A DNA stretch of 64,000 bases from an uncultured Alphaproteobacteria bacterium (GTDB lineage Bacteria; Pseudomonadota; Alphaproteobacteria; Geminicoccales; Geminicoccaceae): assembly GCA_937995535.1 (NCBI GenBank), contig CALKJU010000020.1, forward strand, positions 62,001 through 126,000, in the 5' to 3' direction. Position 1 is the first letter of the stretch. Each line of letters opens with the position of its first letter. The position numbers and the translations under genes are program-made. A model generated the notes under the pieces. The model ran no database searches. It had not been told where the DNA came from and saw nothing but the letters and a program-made list of their open reading frames with translations. Of this stretch, positions 42,916 to 51,683 are shown one piece after another.

Positions 42916-43197
42916 ATGGCAGAGCCAGTCCCTGGCCGAGCCGCTACGGCCATCGGGCCTACGGGCACCATCCTGCGGCTGGAGGATCTGCCGCCGCCGG
43001 ACACCAAGCGGTGGGTGGCCCGGCGCAAGGCCGAGGTGCTCGCCGCGGTGCGCGACGGGGTGCTGTCCCGGGAGGAGGCGTGCCGCCGCTACAATCTCTC
43101 GGAGGAGGAGTTCACTGCTTGGCAGCGCTCGATCGAGCGGCACGGCCTGGGCGGGCTTCGGGTGACCAAGCTGCGTGAGTTCCGCTCCGCGGGCTGA
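42916..43197 (+). CDS. sciP: CtrA inhibitor SciP (DUF1153)
   Basis: SciP is a small DNA-binding helix-turn-helix protein that blocks transcription activation by the cell-cycle regulator CtrA in alphaproteobacteria. The 93-residue protein shows the family signature: IGPTGTILRLEDLPPPDTKRW, VARRKAEVLAAVRDGVLS, REEACRRYNLSEEEF, and WQRSIERHGLGGLR. The ATG 42916 has AGGAG eight bases upstream. It stands alone between flgE and fliF, as in Caulobacter where sciP also lies among flagellar genes. Confidence 0.92.
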   Translation: MAEPVPGRAATAIGPTGTILRLEDLPPPDTKRWVARRKAEVLAAVRDGVLSREEACRRYNLSEEEFTAWQRSIERHGLGGLRVTKLREFRSAG

Positions 43198-43229
43198 GCA
43201 GGGGGCGACGATCCCCTGATGTGGCCGTG

Positions 43230-43244
43230 TTTACCGACTGTTGA
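43230..43244 (+). promoter_or_regulatory. Degenerate CtrA-like motif upstream of fliF
   Basis: TTTA, seven bases, TTGA differs at two positions from TTAA-N7-TTAA, 63 bp upstream of the fliF ATG. In Caulobacter fliF is directly CtrA-controlled. Two mismatches make this weak alone; the neighbouring sciP gene raises interest. Confidence 0.25.
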
Positions 43245-43306
43245 CCTTGAACGCCTAAGCCGTTGGCCGACGGCCGTGACCCGCGGCCGCTGTGGACGGC
43301 TGGGAC

Positions 43307-45031
43307 ATGGATCGACCGGCGAGCAGCACGACGACGGCACAGGCGGAGCCGCCGGCGAACGGTCTGCCGAGCCTGGCGCTGGCGCTGCTCCGCTCGCTCG
43401 GACCGGGGCGGATCGTCGCGCTCGGCCTCGTGGCGCTGCTCCTGCTCGGGTTCTTCGCCTTCATCATCCTGCGTGCGGTCGAGCGACCCTACACCCTGTT
43501 GTTCGCCGGGCTGGAGCCGGCGGACGCCCGCGATTTGGTGGCGCGCCTCGACTCGATGCGGGTGCCCTATCGCCTGTCGCCGGCCGGGGACAGCGTGCTG
43601 GTGCCCGAGGACCGCGCCGTGGCGCTGCGGATGACGTTGGCGGAAGAAGGGTTACCCAGAGGCGGGACGATCGGCAACGAGCTGTTCGACCGGCTGAGCG
43701 GGCTCACCACCACCGACTTCCTCGCCGACGTCAATCTCCGGCGCGCGGTCGAAGGGGAACTCGCGCGCAGTGTCGCCAGCCTGCGCCCGGTCCGGCATGC
43801 GCGGGTCCATGTCGTCTGGCCGAAGCGTGACCTGTTCCGCCGCCAGGGCGAGCGGGCGAGCGCTTCGGTCGTCGTCTCGCTGCGCAGCGCGCAGACGCTC
43901 GACCGCCGGCAGATCGCCGGGATCCGCCATCTCGTCGCCGGCGCCATTCCGGGGCTGCGGCCGGAGCTGGTCTCGATCGTCGACGACGAGGGCAAGTTGC
44001 TTGCGCGGCCCGAGGCCGCCGATCGGGTCGGCGGCGCGCTGGACGAGCTCGAGGAGCATCGCATCGCCTTCGAGCAGCGCGTCGGCGCCAAAATCCGCGA
44101 CCTTCTGGAGCGCAGTGTCGGCGCCGGGCGGGTCGAGGTCGAGGTCGCGGCCGAGTTCGATTTCGACGAGCTCGAGACCACGGTCGAGCGGTTCGATCCG
44201 GATTCGCAGGTGGCGCGCAGTACCCAGACCGTCGAGCAGGACGACCAGCGGTCCAGCGTCGAGCCCGACGAGCCGGTGGGTGTCAGCGGCAACCTCCCGG
44301 TCGAGGCGGACCGTGCCGCGGCCGGCGCCGCCAAGGCCGATGAGCGCAGCCGTCGCACCGAGGAGACGTCCAATTTCGAGATCTCCCGCACGGTCACGAG
44401 CCAGCGTCGCCGGGCGCCGGTGCTGCGGCGGATGACCGTTGCGGTCCAGGTCGACGCGCCCAACCGCGCTTTGCCGGGTGAGCCGCCGGTCTACGAGGCG
44501 CGCTCCGCCGAGGAGCTGGCCCAGCTCGAGCAACTGGTGCGCAGCGCCGGCGGCATCGATGACGAGCGTGGCGACGTGGTGAGCGTTGTCAGCCGGCCCT
44601 TCGCGATGATCGACCAGCCGGTGACCGACGGCGACGGCTATCTCGGGATCGGAGCCGCCGGCCTGTGGCGGCTCGGCGAGATCCTCACCCTTCTCGGCCT
44701 CGGCCTTGCCATGATCTTTCTCGGTGTAAGGCCGGCTCTGCGGCGTCTTCTCCCCGATCTGACCGGCGGCCAGGCGCAGGGCAGCGGCGTTTCCGCCGCG
44801 GTGGCGATCCCGCCCCGGGCCGCGGTTCCGAGTGCCGAGCGCGCCGCGGAAGCGATTGGTGGTGCGGCGGTCGAGGTGGCCCCCGAGGACGACGGGTCGG
44901 CGGCGAAGGTCCAGCTCCGCCAAGTCCAAGGAGGCGTGCGCAGCTCGCTGATCGACGAGGTCGGGAAGATTGTCGAGACGCAGCCTGAGGAGGCCGTCCG
45001 CGTGATCCGCAGTTGGCTGCGCGAGCCATGA
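43307..45031 (+). CDS. fliF: Flagellar MS-ring protein FliF
   Basis: FliF forms the MS ring in the inner membrane. The 574-residue protein has an N-terminal TM segment (about 35-57), the ring-building motif region [20 protein letters not shown], the [16 protein letters not shown] and [12 protein letters not shown] segments, and a C-terminal TM near [14 protein letters not shown] followed by a cytoplasmic tail for FliG ([22 protein letters not shown]). ATG 43307 is preferred to a GTG at 43292. Its stop overlaps the fliG ATG. Confidence 0.95.
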   Translation: MDRPASSTTTAQAEPPANGLPSLALALLRSLGPGRIVALGLVALLLLGFFAFIILRAVERPYTLLFAGLEPADARDLVARLDSMRVPYRLSPAGDSVLVPEDRAVALRMTLAEEGLPRGGTIGNELFDRLSGLTTTDFLADVNLRRAVEGELARSVASLRPVRHARVHVVWPKRDLFRRQGERASASVVVSLRSAQTLDRRQIAGIRHLVAGAIPGLRPELVSIVDDEGKLLARPEAADRVGGALDELEEHRIAFEQRVGAKIRDLLERSVGAGRVEVEVAAEFDFDELETTVERFDPDSQVARSTQTVEQDDQRSSVEPDEPVGVSGNLPVEADRAAAGAAKADERSRRTEETSNFEISRTVTSQRRRAPVLRRMTVAVQVDAPNRALPGEPPVYEARSAEELAQLEQLVRSAGGIDDERGDVVSVVSRPFAMIDQPVTDGDGYLGIGAAGLWRLGEILTLLGLGLAMIFLGVRPALRRLLPDLTGGQAQGSGVSAAVAIPPRAAVPSAERAAEAIGGAAVEVAPEDDGSAAKVQLRQVQGGVRSSLIDEVGKIVETQPEEAVRVIRSWLREP

Positions 45032-46053
45032 CGACCGCGTTGGCCGAGCGGAAGGATCACGCAGCCTTGTCCGGCCCCGAGAAGGCCGCGGTCCTCATGC
45101 TCGCTCTCAGCGAAAGCGCGGCGGCGCGTCTGTTCGAGCTGCTCGATCTCGACGAGATCAAGGAGATCTCGCAGACCATGTCGCTGCTCGGCCGGGTCGA
45201 CGCGGCGCTTGTCGAGCAGCTCCTGAGCGAGTTCGGTGCCAGCCTCGGCCGCGCTGGTGGCGTGCTGGGCAGCTTCGACGCGACCGAGAAGTTGCTCGCC
45301 CGTTTCCTCGATTCCGGGCGTGTCAACGCGATCATGGACGAGATCCGCGGCCCGGCCGGACGGACCGTGTGGGACAAGCTCGGCAACGTCAACGAAGCGG
45401 TCCTCGCCGCCTATCTGCGCAACGAGTACCCGCAGACGGTAGCCGTGGTGCTGTCGCGGATCGGGCCCGGCCACGCCGCCAAGGTCCTGGCCAACCTGCC
45501 CGACGAGTTCGCGATCGAGGTGGTCATGCGGATGCTCAAGATGGACGTCGTGCAGAAGGATATCCTGGCTGACGTCGAGCGTACCCTGCGCGCCGAGTTC
45601 ATGAACAACCTCGCACGTACAAGCCGGCGCGACAACCATGAGCTGATGGCCGAAATCTTCAACTACCTCGACCGCGCGACCGAGACCCGGTTCGTAACGA
45701 TGCTCGAGGAGCGGAACAAGGAGGCGGCCGATCGGGTCAAGGCGCTGATGTTCACCTTCGAGGACTTGGCCAAGCTCGACGCCAGCGGGATCCAGACGCT
45801 GATCCGGAGCGTCGGCAACGACCGCCTGGCGGTGGCGCTGAAGGGCGCGTCGGAACGGCTGCGCGAGCTGTTCTTCGCCAACATGTCCGAGCGTGGCGCC
45901 AAGATCCTGCGCGAGGAGATGGCGTCGATGGGACCTGTACGGCTGCGCGACGTCGACGAGGCGCAGCAGACCATCGTCAACAGCGCCAAGGCTCTCGCCG
46001 CGGCTGGCGAGATCCTGATCGCCGACGGCAAGGAGGACGAGCTTGTCTACTGA
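45028..46053 (+). CDS. fliG: Flagellar motor switch protein FliG
   Basis: FliG couples the stator to the rotor and binds FliF. The 341 residues match the family. It has [15 protein letters not shown] near the N-terminus, the EHPQT-like motif as [14 protein letters not shown], a torque-helix region with charged residues in the C-terminal domain ([37 protein letters not shown]) and a terminal helix. ATG 45028 overlaps the fliF stop (ATGA). The next start lies inside its 3' end. Confidence 0.96.
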   Translation: MTTALAERKDHAALSGPEKAAVLMLALSESAAARLFELLDLDEIKEISQTMSLLGRVDAALVEQLLSEFGASLGRAGGVLGSFDATEKLLARFLDSGRVNAIMDEIRGPAGRTVWDKLGNVNEAVLAAYLRNEYPQTVAVVLSRIGPGHAAKVLANLPDEFAIEVVMRMLKMDVVQKDILADVERTLRAEFMNNLARTSRRDNHELMAEIFNYLDRATETRFVTMLEERNKEAADRVKALMFTFEDLAKLDASGIQTLIRSVGNDRLAVALKGASERLRELFFANMSERGAKILREEMASMGPVRLRDVDEAQQTIVNSAKALAAAGEILIADGKEDELVY

Positions 46054-46765
46054 GGCGGCGTGCGGCGTGTTCGAGCCGGCATGGCCGTCGCGCCCGTCGG
46101 CCCCGCCGGCTGGGGATGCTCCGGCCGGGCGTTACCGGCCGCCACCCCTGCGCGGCGTCGCCGCCGACCCCGACCCGGGGACGACCAGCGCGTGCCGCTC
46201 GGCCCCGCCGCTTCTGGCCTTCGACGAGAACGACTTGGCGCGAGCCTTCGGCGCCGGGGTGCGGCAGGGCCTTCGCGCCGTGTCCGGCGCTGCGTCCGCG
46301 CAGCGGGACCGGGCGATCGGGCGTGCGTTGCGGCTGCTGTACGGCGCGCGTCGCCGTCTGGCCGCCGCGCAGGCCCAGGAGCTCGATCGCATCGCCGATC
46401 ATGCGGCGGCGCTGCTGGGCACGGTCATCGACGACCTGACGCCGGCCGGCGCGGGGGAACTGGCTCTGCCCGCGCTGCGCGGACTTCTGCGCGAGGCGCT
46501 GTCGGCCGGCGCCGGAGCGGGCACGATCACGGTCGAGACCACCGAGGACGTCGTCGCTGCGTTACGACCGGCGCTGGCCCGGCAGGACAGTGGGACGGGC
46601 GCGGCGGCAGTCGAGCTGCGGGTCGATCCCGAGCTGCCATCCGACGCGTTGCGCGTGCGGTGGAGCGCGGGCTGGGCCGAGGCCCGCGCCGCCGCCGTCG
46701 TGGCACTGCTGCGCGAGCGCCTCGCCGTGGCGGCAGCGCAATTACCCGAAGGAGATCCTGCATGA
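46043..46765 (+). CDS. FliH-like flagellar assembly protein (FlbE)
   Basis: The place between fliG and fliN equals Caulobacter flbE, a FliH homologue that regulates the export ATPase FliI. The 240-residue protein has a Pro/Ala-rich N-terminus (1-50), then a helical part with [17 protein letters not shown] and [20 protein letters not shown], then a C-terminal domain with [25 protein letters not shown], resembling the FliH/HrpE end. It starts at TTG 46043 with a strong AGGAGG six bases upstream and overlaps fliG by 11 bases. Sequence similarity alone is moderate; context carries the call. Confidence 0.75.
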   Translation: MSTEAACGVFEPAWPSRPSAPPAGDAPAGRYRPPPLRGVAADPDPGTTSACRSAPPLLAFDENDLARAFGAGVRQGLRAVSGAASAQRDRAIGRALRLLYGARRRLAAAQAQELDRIADHAAALLGTVIDDLTPAGAGELALPALRGLLREALSAGAGAGTITVETTEDVVAALRPALARQDSGTGAAAVELRVDPELPSDALRVRWSAGWAEARAAAVVALLRERLAVAAAQLPEGDPA

Positions 46766-47067
46766 CATCGTCAACCGAACCAGCGAACGCGATGGCCGAG
46801 CTGTCGGCGGCCCCGGCCGGGCCGGCGGCGGACCGGCGCCGCGCCGTCTACGACATTCCCGTGCAGCTCTCGGCCGTGCTCGGTCGCACGACGATCCCGG
46901 TGAACCAGCTCCTGCGTCTCGGCCGCGGGGCGGTGGTCGAGCTCGATCGCAAGGTCGGCGAGCCGATCGACATCTATGTCAACAATCGCCTTGTCGCCCG
47001 CGGCGAGGTGCTGGTCGTCGACGACCATCTCGGCGTCACCATGACCGAGATCATCAAAGGCGAGTGA
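46762..47067 (+). CDS. fliN: Flagellar motor switch protein FliN
   Basis: FliN is part of the C-ring switch. The 101-residue protein has the SpoA domain: YDIPVQLSAVLGRTTIPVNQLLRLGRGAVVELD, then VGEPIDIYVNNRLVARGEVLVVDDHLGVTMTEI. ATG 46762 overlaps the fliH stop and has GAAGGAG eight bases upstream. It belongs to the fliF-fliG-fliH-fliN unit and is followed by flbD after 25 bases. Confidence 0.95.
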   Translation: MTSSTEPANAMAELSAAPAGPAADRRRAVYDIPVQLSAVLGRTTIPVNQLLRLGRGAVVELDRKVGEPIDIYVNNRLVARGEVLVVDDHLGVTMTEIIKGE

Positions 47068-47092
47068 TGGGGGCGACGAGCCGGAGGGTACC

Positions 47093-48406
47093 ATGCGCCT
47101 GCTGATCCTCGGAGAGGAGGCCGGGGCCATGGCCGACGCGTGCCGCATCGCCGCGCTCCGCGGGGTCGAGGTTCGCCAGGCACGTAGCGTCGACGACGCG
47201 CTTGCCGGCCTGCGCGAGGGGCGCGGCGCGGACCTCCTGCTGATGCAGGCGGAGCTCGACATTCGCGCGATGATCGATGCGCTGGCCCGCGAGCACATCT
47301 ACCTGCCGGTCGTGGCGTTCGGCATCGGCACCGACCGAGCCACCGCGGTGGCCGCGATCCGCGCCGGCGCACGGGAATTCCTGCCGCTGCCACCGGAGCC
47401 GGACCTGATCGCCGCAGTGCTGGAGCAGTTCGGCGCCGCCGCGCCGGAGCTGGTCTGCGTCGATCCGCGGATGCTGGACGTGCTGGGGCTCGCCACCCAG
47501 TACGCGCAGGCCGACGCCACCGTGCTGATCACCGGCGAGAGCGGCACCGGCAAGGAGATGATCGCGCGGCATCTGCACCGGCACAGCCGCCGCGCCACAC
47601 GCCCGTTCGTCTCCGTCAACTGCGCTGCGATCCCCGACCATCTGCTCGAATCCGAGCTGTTCGGCCACGAGAAGGGTGCGTTCACCGGCGCCGTGGCGCG
47701 GCGGGTCGGCAAGTTCGAGGAGGCCGACGGCGGGACGCTGCTGCTCGACGAGGTCAGCGAGATGGACGTGCGGCTGCAGGCCAAGCTGCTGCGCGCGATC
47801 CAGGAGCGCGAGATCGACCGGGTCGGCGGGAGTCGCCCGGTCCGCGTCGACATCCGCCTCATCGCGACCAGCAACCGCGACCTCGAGCAGGCGGTGCGCG
47901 GTGGCACCTTCCGCGAGGACCTGTTCTTCCGGCTCAACGTCCTCACGCTCGAGCTGCCGCCGCTGCGCGAGCGGCCGCGCGACATCGAGGCCCTGGCGGT
48001 CCATTTCGCGCGCAAATACGCCCGCGCCAACGGCTTGCCGGAGCGGCCCCTGTCGGCCGCGGCGCTCGCCCGCCTGCGCGCCCATGGCTGGCGCGGGAAC
48101 GCACGCGAGCTGGAGAACTGCATCCACCGTGCCGTCCTGCTCGCCACCGGCGCGCGGATCGAGCCTGACGCGCTCCTTCTGTCGGGCGCCGCACGCGCCG
48201 CGGCCGCCGCGCCCTCCCTGGTCGGGCGGACCGTGGCCGAGGTCGAGCGCGACCTGATCCTCGAGACCTTGCGCCACACCTCGGGCAACCGTACCCACGC
48301 CGCGTTGCTCCTCGGCATCTCGATCCGCACCCTGCGCAACAAGCTGCGCGACTATGCCGGCGCCGGCCTGAGCGTGCCGCCGCCGGTCGCCGAGGCGGCG
48401 TCCTGA
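47093..48406 (+). CDS. flbD: Sigma-54-dependent flagellar regulator FlbD
   Basis: FlbD activates late flagellar genes with sigma-54 RNA polymerase. The 437-residue protein has an N-terminal receiver-like domain (1-110), an AAA+ domain with Walker A GESGTGKE (148-155) and GAFTGA (195-200) for sigma-54 contact, and a C-terminal Fis-type helix-turn-helix with GNRTHAALLLGISIRTLRNKL. The sequence tracks Caulobacter FlbD closely in the central domain. The usual receiver Asp position reads Gln52 (DLLLMQ), so phosphorylation there seems impossible. The sigma-54 promoter ahead of fliK is a likely target. The FliX partner gene is not seen. Confidence 0.93.
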   Translation: MRLLILGEEAGAMADACRIAALRGVEVRQARSVDDALAGLREGRGADLLLMQAELDIRAMIDALAREHIYLPVVAFGIGTDRATAVAAIRAGAREFLPLPPEPDLIAAVLEQFGAAAPELVCVDPRMLDVLGLATQYAQADATVLITGESGTGKEMIARHLHRHSRRATRPFVSVNCAAIPDHLLESELFGHEKGAFTGAVARRVGKFEEADGGTLLLDEVSEMDVRLQAKLLRAIQEREIDRVGGSRPVRVDIRLIATSNRDLEQAVRGGTFREDLFFRLNVLTLELPPLRERPRDIEALAVHFARKYARANGLPERPLSAAALARLRAHGWRGNARELENCIHRAVLLATGARIEPDALLLSGAARAAAAAPSLVGRTVAEVERDLILETLRHTSGNRTHAALLLGISIRTLRNKLRDYAGAGLSVPPPVAEAAS

Positions 48407-48412
48407 GCGGCC

Positions 48413-50497
48413 ATGGTCCGGCTCGGCGCGATCTCCCTCAACCGCGGTACCCTGCCGCAGATCGGGCGGCTCGCCGGGCAGGGCGACATCCTGCTGGCGC
48501 TCGGTGTCGTCGCCATCCTGGTCGTCCTCATCCTGCCCCTGCCGGGGATCCTGCTCGACCTCCTGCTCGCGATCTCGATCACGCTTTCCGTGCTGGTCCT
48601 GCTGACGGCCCTGTTCATCGAGCGGCCGCTCGACTTCAGCGTGTTCCCGACGGTGCTGCTGATCACCACGATGTTCCGCCTGGCGCTGAACCTGGCGTCG
48701 ACGCGGCTGATCCTCGCCGAGGGGCACACCGGACCCGATGCCGCCGGGCACGTCATCGAGGCCTTCGGCGGCTTCATCATGCAGGGCAACTTCGTCATCG
48801 GCGCGATCGTCTTCGCGATCCTCGTCATCGTGAACTTCGTCGTCATCACCAAGGGCTCGTCGCGGATCGCCGAAGTCGCGGCGCGGTTCTCGCTCGACGC
48901 CATGCCGGGCAAGCAGATGGCGATCGACGCCGACCTCTCGGCGGGGCTGATCGACGAGGGTACCGCCCGCCAGCGCCGGCGCACGCTCGAGGAGGAGAGC
49001 GCGTTCTTCGGCGCGATGGACGGTGCTGCCAAGTTCGTCCGTGGCGACGCGATCGCCGGATTGCTGATCACCGCCATCAACCTGGTCGGCGGGCTGGTCG
49101 TCGGGGTAGGCCAGATGGGCGTGTCGCTCGCCGACGCCGCGCAGAGCTACACGCTGCTCACCGTCGGCGACGGCCTCGTCTCGCAGATCCCGTCGCTGAT
49201 CGTGTCGACCGCCGCTGGGCTCCTCGTCACCAAGTCCGGCGTCACGGAGCGCGCCGATCAGGCGCTGTTCGGCCAGCTCGGCGCGTTTCCTCGTGCGATG
49301 GGTGTCACCGCCGTCCTGACCTCGGTGCTGGCCCTGCTGCCGGGGCTGCCGGCGTTGCCGTTCCTGGTGATCGGGGCAGGCGCCGGCTGGCTGGCGTGGC
49401 TCGGCGGCTCCAGGCCACCGCCGCAGCCTGCGGCGGAGGCGGCGGCGGCCCCGGAGTCGACCGAGGAGCCGGCGACGGCGGCCCTGGCGATCGACGCCCT
49501 GCGCCTCGAGCTGGGTTACGGCCTGCTGTCCCTGATCGGCGACGGTCCCGGTCGGCGTCTGCCCGAGCAGATCCGGGTCCTCAGGCGGCAGCTCGCCGGC
49601 GAACTGGGTTTCCTGATGCCGTCCGTCCGTATCCAGGACAACATCCAGCTGCCGGCACAGACCTACGTGATCAGGCTCAAGGAGATGGAGGTCGGGCGCG
49701 GCGAGCTTCGGCCGGGCATGCTCCTGGTCATGGACCCGCAAGGCGGCAAGCCGGCGCTGCCCGGCGAGGAGACCGTCGAGCCGACCTTCGGGCTCGCCGC
49801 GCTGTGGGTCGCCGCGCATCTCCGCGAGGAGGCGGTCCGCCTCGGGCTCACGGTGGTCGACCCGGTGACCGTGATCGCCACCCATCTGACGCAGCTCGTC
49901 AAGGACAACCTCGCCGATCTCCTGACCCTCGCCGAGACGCAGAAACTGCTCGCCGAGCTGGGCGAGGACTACCGCAAGCTGCTGGCCGACCTGGTTCCGG
50001 CACGGATCAGCATCGGCGCGATCCAGCGCGTGCTGCAAGGGCTGCTCGCTGAGCGGATCTCGATCCGCGATCTCGGGACGATCCTCGAGGCGATCGCCGA
50101 GGCCGCCGCCGGGACGCAGAGCGTGGTGCGCATCGTCGAGCATGTCCGCGCCCGCCTCGCCCGGCAGATCAGTGCCGCCTGCGCCGACAACACCGGGCAG
50201 ATCCCGACGCTGATGCTCGGTCCGCGCTGGGAGGAGGCGTTCGCCTCGGCGCTCGTCGGTAGCGGCGACGATCGACAGCTGACGATGGCGCCGAGTCTGC
50301 TGCAGCAGTTCGTACGTGAGCTCGCGGAGGTGCTCGAGGCCTTGGCGATGCGTGGCGAGATGCCGGTGCTGGTGACCACGCCGACCGTCCGGCCCTATGT
50401 CCGCGCTGTGATCGAGCGCGTCCGGCCGACCACCATGGTACTGTCGCAGAACGAGATCCACGCGCGCGCCAGGCTGCGCCACCTCGGGGAGCTCTAG
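48413..50497 (+). CDS. flhA: Flagellar export protein FlhA
   Basis: FlhA is the proton-coupled export gate component. The 694-residue protein has eight predicted TM helices in the first 330 residues and a cytoplasmic domain that docks substrates and chaperones. The FHIPEP region RLALNLASTRLIL, VFAILVIVNFVVITKGSSRIAEVAARFSLDAMPGKQ (positions about 139-174) and the VSTAAGLLVTKSG segment are clear. It starts 6 bases after the flbD stop and is followed by flhF after 3 bases. Confidence 0.97.
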   Translation: MVRLGAISLNRGTLPQIGRLAGQGDILLALGVVAILVVLILPLPGILLDLLLAISITLSVLVLLTALFIERPLDFSVFPTVLLITTMFRLALNLASTRLILAEGHTGPDAAGHVIEAFGGFIMQGNFVIGAIVFAILVIVNFVVITKGSSRIAEVAARFSLDAMPGKQMAIDADLSAGLIDEGTARQRRRTLEEESAFFGAMDGAAKFVRGDAIAGLLITAINLVGGLVVGVGQMGVSLADAAQSYTLLTVGDGLVSQIPSLIVSTAAGLLVTKSGVTERADQALFGQLGAFPRAMGVTAVLTSVLALLPGLPALPFLVIGAGAGWLAWLGGSRPPPQPAAEAAAAPESTEEPATAALAIDALRLELGYGLLSLIGDGPGRRLPEQIRVLRRQLAGELGFLMPSVRIQDNIQLPAQTYVIRLKEMEVGRGELRPGMLLVMDPQGGKPALPGEETVEPTFGLAALWVAAHLREEAVRLGLTVVDPVTVIATHLTQLVKDNLADLLTLAETQKLLAELGEDYRKLLADLVPARISIGAIQRVLQGLLAERISIRDLGTILEAIAEAAAGTQSVVRIVEHVRARLARQISAACADNTGQIPTLMLGPRWEEAFASALVGSGDDRQLTMAPSLLQQFVRELAEVLEALAMRGEMPVLVTTPTVRPYVRAVIERVRPTTMVLSQNEIHARARLRHLGEL

Positions 50498-50500
50498 GCG

Positions 50501-51436
50501 ATGCGGCTACGGGTCGTGCACGCGCCGGACACCCGCGAGGCGATCACGCGGATTCGCGCGGACCTCGGCGCCGACGCGCTGGTTCTCGCCACCCGCGAGG
50601 TCGAGGGCGGGGTCAGCGTGACGGCGGTGGGTGCGCTGGCCCAGGAGGAGGACCTGTCGGCGCTGCTCGCACCGGGCGATGGTCCGGAGGTGCAGCGGAC
50701 GATCGCCGAGGCGCTCGCCCGGCATCAGGTTCCCGAGGCGGTCCGCAAGGCGCTGCTGGAGGCCCGCGGCGCTTCGGGTGGCGAGGGCGCGCTCGGCACG
50801 CTTGTGGGCCTCCTCGGCCGCTGGGCGCGGTTCACACCCCTGTCGGCGCGCGACCCGCTGCGCCTGATGCTGGTCGGACCGCACGGGGCCGGGAAGACCG
50901 CGGCTGCTGCCCGGTTGCTCGTCGAAGCGGCGCTGCGCGGCCGGGAGCTGCGCGTGATCTGTGCCGATGGCGCGCGGGCGGCGGCGGCGGCGCAGCTCCG
51001 GGCGCTGGTGGCGCCACTCGGCCAGGAGCCGGTCGTGGTCACCACACCCGCCGAGCTCGGCGCGAGGCTGCATCGCGAGTCCTGTGCCGTGGTCATCGAT
51101 ACGAGCGGACTCAACCCGTTCCGCGGCGACGAGCTGGCGCGGCTCGCCGACATGGTTCACGCGGCGCAGGCCGAGCCCGTCGTCGTCCTGCCCGCCGGCA
51201 CGGTCCCCGACGACGCGGCGGAGATGGCGGCGAACCTCGCCGCGCTCGGGGCGCGGCGGTTGATCGTCACCAAGCTCGATAGCGCACGCCGGCTCGGCTC
51301 GATCCTGGCCGCAGCCGCGGCCGGCCTGGCGCTCGCCGGGGCCACGATCGCCCCGGAGATCGGCCGGCCGATCCTCCCTCTGACCCCGACCGGCCTCGCG
51401 CGCCTGCTGCTCCAGCGCTCGCCGGTCGACGCATGA
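50501..51436 (+). CDS. flhF: SRP-type GTPase FlhF
   Basis: FlhF places the flagellum at its site, often the pole, as an SRP-related GTPase. The 311-residue protein is short. It has the N-terminal B domain (ADLGADALVLATREV), P-loop VGPHGAGKTAAAARL at 125-139, an altered DTSG in place of DTAG, TKLDSARRLGS and GRPILPLTPTGLARLLL. The P-loop and G4 motifs are intact. flhG (fleN), normally next to flhF, is absent; the following region does not contain a MinD-like gene. Confidence 0.9.
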   Translation: MRLRVVHAPDTREAITRIRADLGADALVLATREVEGGVSVTAVGALAQEEDLSALLAPGDGPEVQRTIAEALARHQVPEAVRKALLEARGASGGEGALGTLVGLLGRWARFTPLSARDPLRLMLVGPHGAGKTAAAARLLVEAALRGRELRVICADGARAAAAAQLRALVAPLGQEPVVVTTPAELGARLHRESCAVVIDTSGLNPFRGDELARLADMVHAAQAEPVVVLPAGTVPDDAAEMAANLAALGARRLIVTKLDSARRLGSILAAAAAGLALAGATIAPEIGRPILPLTPTGLARLLLQRSPVDA

Positions 51437-51683
51437 TGGCCGCGGGCCACTCGGCCGGATCGCGTCGCTGGCGCGCCGTGGCGGCCTCGCGCGTTCCAGC
51501 AAGTCGGGGCGCCGCCGCGATCCTGTCCCCAGGGTGCGCCATCGGATGTGATCGGCGGGCGTTCCCGTCCCCGCCCGGGTTCGTCTGCAGCCCTGCCTCC
51601 GCGAGGCAACCTGCCGGCCGTCCGACGGTGGTGGCCGTTGGATACTGCTCCGCGGTGCTGCGGGCAGCGCCTGGCGCAATGGC
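51437..51683. other. Stretch between flhF and the FliK-like gene, coding status unclear
   Basis: In the frame of the following gene, codons from 51552 onward read as plausible protein with no stop, but the only nearby ATG (51546) is followed at once by TGA. No ribosome binding site or clear gene is seen. Either the next gene starts within here at a non-standard codon, or this is a leader. Confidence 0.3.

Noticed and set aside
47054-50482. Very long open frame (over 1,100 codons) on the minus strand opposite flbD and flhA
   Set aside because: It is the mirror of two secure genes in a GC-rich sequence where stops are rare; composition is Arg/Asp/Gln/Gly-rich without domains.
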